Positions 24,943 through 26,518 of a stretch of 26,518 nucleotides of DNA are shown here, one piece after another; within the stretch, counting starts at the first letter, position 1; each line of letters begins with the position of its first letter. The translations under genes were made by a program, and so were the position numbers. Under the pieces are notes generated by a model. The model was not told the origin of the DNA, searched no databases, and saw only the letters and a list, made by a program, of their open reading frames with translations. The stretch covers positions 1 through 26,518 of the forward strand of contig CAMIIP010000022.1 of assembly GCA_946222285.1 (NCBI GenBank), in the 5' to 3' direction. The stretch is from an uncultured Rothia sp. Lineage in GTDB: Bacteria; Actinomycetota; Actinomycetes; Actinomycetales; Micrococcaceae.

Positions 24943-25841
24943 GTCTGCCCGTAAATCAGGAAACTAAGCATCTTCGCTCTGCGGCTTCTTCTGCTGGGCT
25001 CAATATCCGCCGCAACCCGCTCACGGGCGAGTTAGTCAGCCTATCCCAGAATCGTTTTCAAACACCGAGCTCACGGCTAAGAGCTCTCAATGCTAACGCT
25101 GAACCTCTTGAAACGGAAAAGTTTGGGGGAGCTTTTGAAGGTGTCAAGGACCCACTCTCCCACTTGCACTCAGCCCCCGGGCATTCACCGCAGTTACCGG
25201 CTCACACGGAGATGATTACCGCCATTGCCACGTCAATCGCTCACTCAGCCCAGCTACTTTTTGACCGATACATTGAACGATTTGAGGAGCTTATTCCTCA
25301 TGAAAACATTGCCGAAATCTCCATCGCCGAAACTCATTTTGAACAATCAGCTCACGCTGAACTCAGCGGTTTCTCTGAGCCAACTGAACTCACCGAGACG
25401 ATTAATTTTCAGGCGGAGCGCTGGGCACGACGTCGCGCTTCAGATCTGCTCTCGGACATTTTGGTCTCCGAAATCGTTGATCAGAGACGGATCCTTATCA
25501 ATAGTGAGCACTGGGTCGCTTTTGTTGCATACGCTGCTCTATCTCCGCTTCATATTCTTCTGCTCCCCAAGGCGCCCCGTCGCAATCTGGTTGGCATGAC
25601 AGATAGTGAGCAGTTCGAGTTAGCTAGTCTGCATCAGCGTCTCGTAACTCTGATTTCCGAGGTGTCAGGAGAGAACGCCCAGCAAAACGTTCTCTGGTCT
25701 ATGGCACCTATTCCTCACTGCCGAACAGTATCTCGTATGCGAGTGGAATTTACTGCCAACTATGCAAGGGCAAATCCTAGCGAAAGCCCCGAGGATCTTG
25801 CTCACCGGTTGAGAGAATTCCTTGAGTTAGAGCTTCTCTAG
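24939..25841 (+). CDS. GalT-like protein lacking the catalytic motifs
   Basis: The product is 300 residues, shorter than the usual 340-360 of galactose-1-phosphate uridylyltransferase. It keeps family text: RRNPLTGELVSLSQNR (about 24-39), then EHWVAFVAYAALSPLHILLLPK (190-211) and LTD-like MTDSEQFELASL. The catalytic His-x-His-Gly-Gln motif is missing (near 118-140 there is only IPHENIAEISIAETHF). The Cys pair of the CxxC segment is replaced (ASDLLSDI), and the late HxHxEF motif reads RMRVEF. The reading frame is intact and coupled to deoR, so a non-enzymatic role is possible, or it is an old relic. No galK follows. The longer upstream frame only overlaps deoR. Confidence 0.75.
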   Translation: MSLPVNQETKHLRSAASSAGLNIRRNPLTGELVSLSQNRFQTPSSRLRALNANAEPLETEKFGGAFEGVKDPLSHLHSAPGHSPQLPAHTEMITAIATSIAHSAQLLFDRYIERFEELIPHENIAEISIAETHFEQSAHAELSGFSEPTELTETINFQAERWARRRASDLLSDILVSEIVDQRRILINSEHWVAFVAYAALSPLHILLLPKAPRRNLVGMTDSEQFELASLHQRLVTLISEVSGENAQQNVLWSMAPIPHCRTVSRMRVEFTANYARANPSESPEDLAHRLREFLELELL

Positions 25842-25877
25842 TTAGAATTTCTCCATAAAAACTTCTGCTTTCATAAA

Positions 25878-26373
25878 TCACGCAAACCCCTTTAAGAGAG
25901 TTTGTGCGGTTTCTTTATCTTCATCGATGACGCCGATCGGCGAAGCGCCCAGCTCTCTGGGGATCACCAAACCCGAACTAATTTCTACCGTGGTACAGGG
26001 CTTTGCAATGGTAGCGCCTTCTTCTTCATCAAAGACGATGCTCAGTCCTCTGCTAAAAACGTTCTTGAGCTCGTCGGGATGGATACTAACGGCGATAACA
26101 TCTTGGGGTGAAAAATGCACCGTCTCTCCCAGCGTAAATTGCTCGCCGTTTTCGTCTTCTTCAAGCAGGACTTTCTCGCCGAACTCTATATAGCTTTCAG
26201 TCTCTCTTAAGATTATGGGGCCACCAGAGGTGGGTGTACTCGGTGAAGGCTAACCAGGTTTCCTCCAGCGAAAGAGGGAGAGAAAGAAAGATTGCTGCGG
26301 TGAAGTAATTTCCTTTTCGCTGTGGTGGTGATTGGTTAGCTTTATCTGAAACGTGTGAGAAGAGGTTTTCCAT
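25878..26373 (-). pseudogene. SRPBCC/AHSA1-type protein, frameshifted
   Basis: Joined frames give about 164 residues. The first part (MENLFSHVSDKAN ..., LSLEETWLAFTEYTHLWWP) stops at 26197-26199. The second continues as ETESYIEFGEKVLLEEDENG, then TLGETVHFSPQDVIAVSIHPDELKN and a C-terminal GLVIPRELG. The WLAFTxYxHLWWP text and the following acidic strand are typical of Hsp90-ATPase-activator (AHSA1)-like ligand-binding proteins of the START-like fold, function unknown. Dropping one A near 26207-26211 restores the frame. The second half alone has only a GTG (26120) as a start. It is convergent with the GalT-like gene. Confidence 0.75.
25881..25917 (+). terminator. Possible terminator of the deoR-GalT-like unit
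   Basis: CGCAAAC (25881-25887) pairs with GTTTGTGCG (25900-25908) with one bulged T, and GGTTTCTTT follows. It lies 40 bases after the GalT-like stop and overlaps the 3' end of the convergent SRPBCC gene. Confidence 0.35.
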
Positions 26374-26404
26374 GTTTCTTAGCTTATCTAAAAGCCTTTA
26401 AACG

Positions 26405-26428
26405 AAAAAAGACCCCGTAAGGGGTCTA
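26405..26428 (-). terminator. Terminator of a gene beyond the right edge
   Basis: A perfect 6-bp core stem (GACCCC-GTAA-GGGGTC, 26411-26426), extended by flanking A/T pairs, is followed on the minus strand by T6. It should end a minus-strand gene lying to the right of the window. A weaker hairpin is seen near 26440-26461, and the remaining bases to the end show no gene. Confidence 0.75.
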
Positions 26429-26518
26429 TATTTCGTGCCTTTCCTATCGGAATAGAAAAGTGTTTTGTTATTTCAAAACCATACAGTGGACGCAAACACA
26501 AACCAAGCAGAAAAATAA

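Noticed and set aside
25927..26193. 88-codon plus-strand frame
   Set aside because: It is antisense to the SRPBCC gene, whose minus-strand frames carry clear family text.
1..26518. CRISPR array, prophage, complete insertion sequence or oriC
   Set aside because: No regularly spaced repeats, no transposase or integrase gene with intact motifs, and only one DnaA box were found.

Overview
The window looks like a piece of an actinobacterial chromosome (order Micrococcales, family Micrococcaceae; most like Rothia). The main reason is the uninterrupted cluster fhaA-fhaB-pstP-rodA-pbpA-pknA-pknB (6283-16114), followed by a convergent pabA/trpG, a small membrane protein, a class E-type sortase and a divergent crgA. 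In this phylum the cluster sits near oriC and joins Ser/Thr-kinase signalling to cell elongation and division. Base composition is near 50% G+C by eye, low for an actinobacterium, which fits Rothia better than Arthrobacter or Micrococcus. The genus call is inference.

Layout. 1-2479 (minus): a two-gene unit of a secreted three-SLH-repeat protein and a secreted RHS/YD-repeat protein. 2480-5435: a non-coding stretch, a frameshifted membrane O-acyltransferase with an SGNH domain, a gene remnant and a terminator. 5473-6064: tRNA-Leu(CAG) with its terminator, and a YrhK-type membrane protein. 6283-16114: the seven-gene morphogenesis and signalling operon, whose genes abut or overlap except for a 15-base gap before pknB. 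16157-17811 (minus): pabA, a 53-residue membrane protein and a broken sortase gene. 17971-18567: crgA and a small tail-anchored protein, closed by a 20-bp perfect inverted repeat. 18727-21552 (minus): a Tat-exported protein with an in-frame amber codon, a frameshifted ACR3/SBF-type transporter, and a PadR-HAAS membrane protein pair. 21796-22335 (minus): YceI. 22483-24080: divergent lysG and a frameshifted lysE. 24184-25841: a DeoR regulator overlapping a GalT-like gene that has lost the catalytic and metal-site motifs. 25878-26373 (minus): a frameshifted SRPBCC/AHSA1 gene.

How the parts work together. PknA and PknB sense muropeptide or lipid II through extracytoplasmic PASTA repeats. PstP reverses their phosphorylation, and FhaA and FhaB bind phospho-threonine targets. 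RodA and PbpA polymerise and cross-link peptidoglycan, and CrgA belongs to the divisome. The flanks encode surface proteins, transport and regulation.

The most striking feature is the number of damaged genes: six single-base indels in five genes (acyltransferase, sortase twice, ACR3-like, LysE, SRPBCC), one in-frame amber codon, one GalT relic and one orphan gene tail. The roughly 10-kb core operon is clean. Two of the breaks lie in long homopolymers (A7, C8) of cell-surface genes, and a G7 run also ends the RHS gene. Phase variation, reductive decay and sequencing error are all possible. I found no CRISPR array, prophage or complete insertion sequence, and no clear new multi-gene system.
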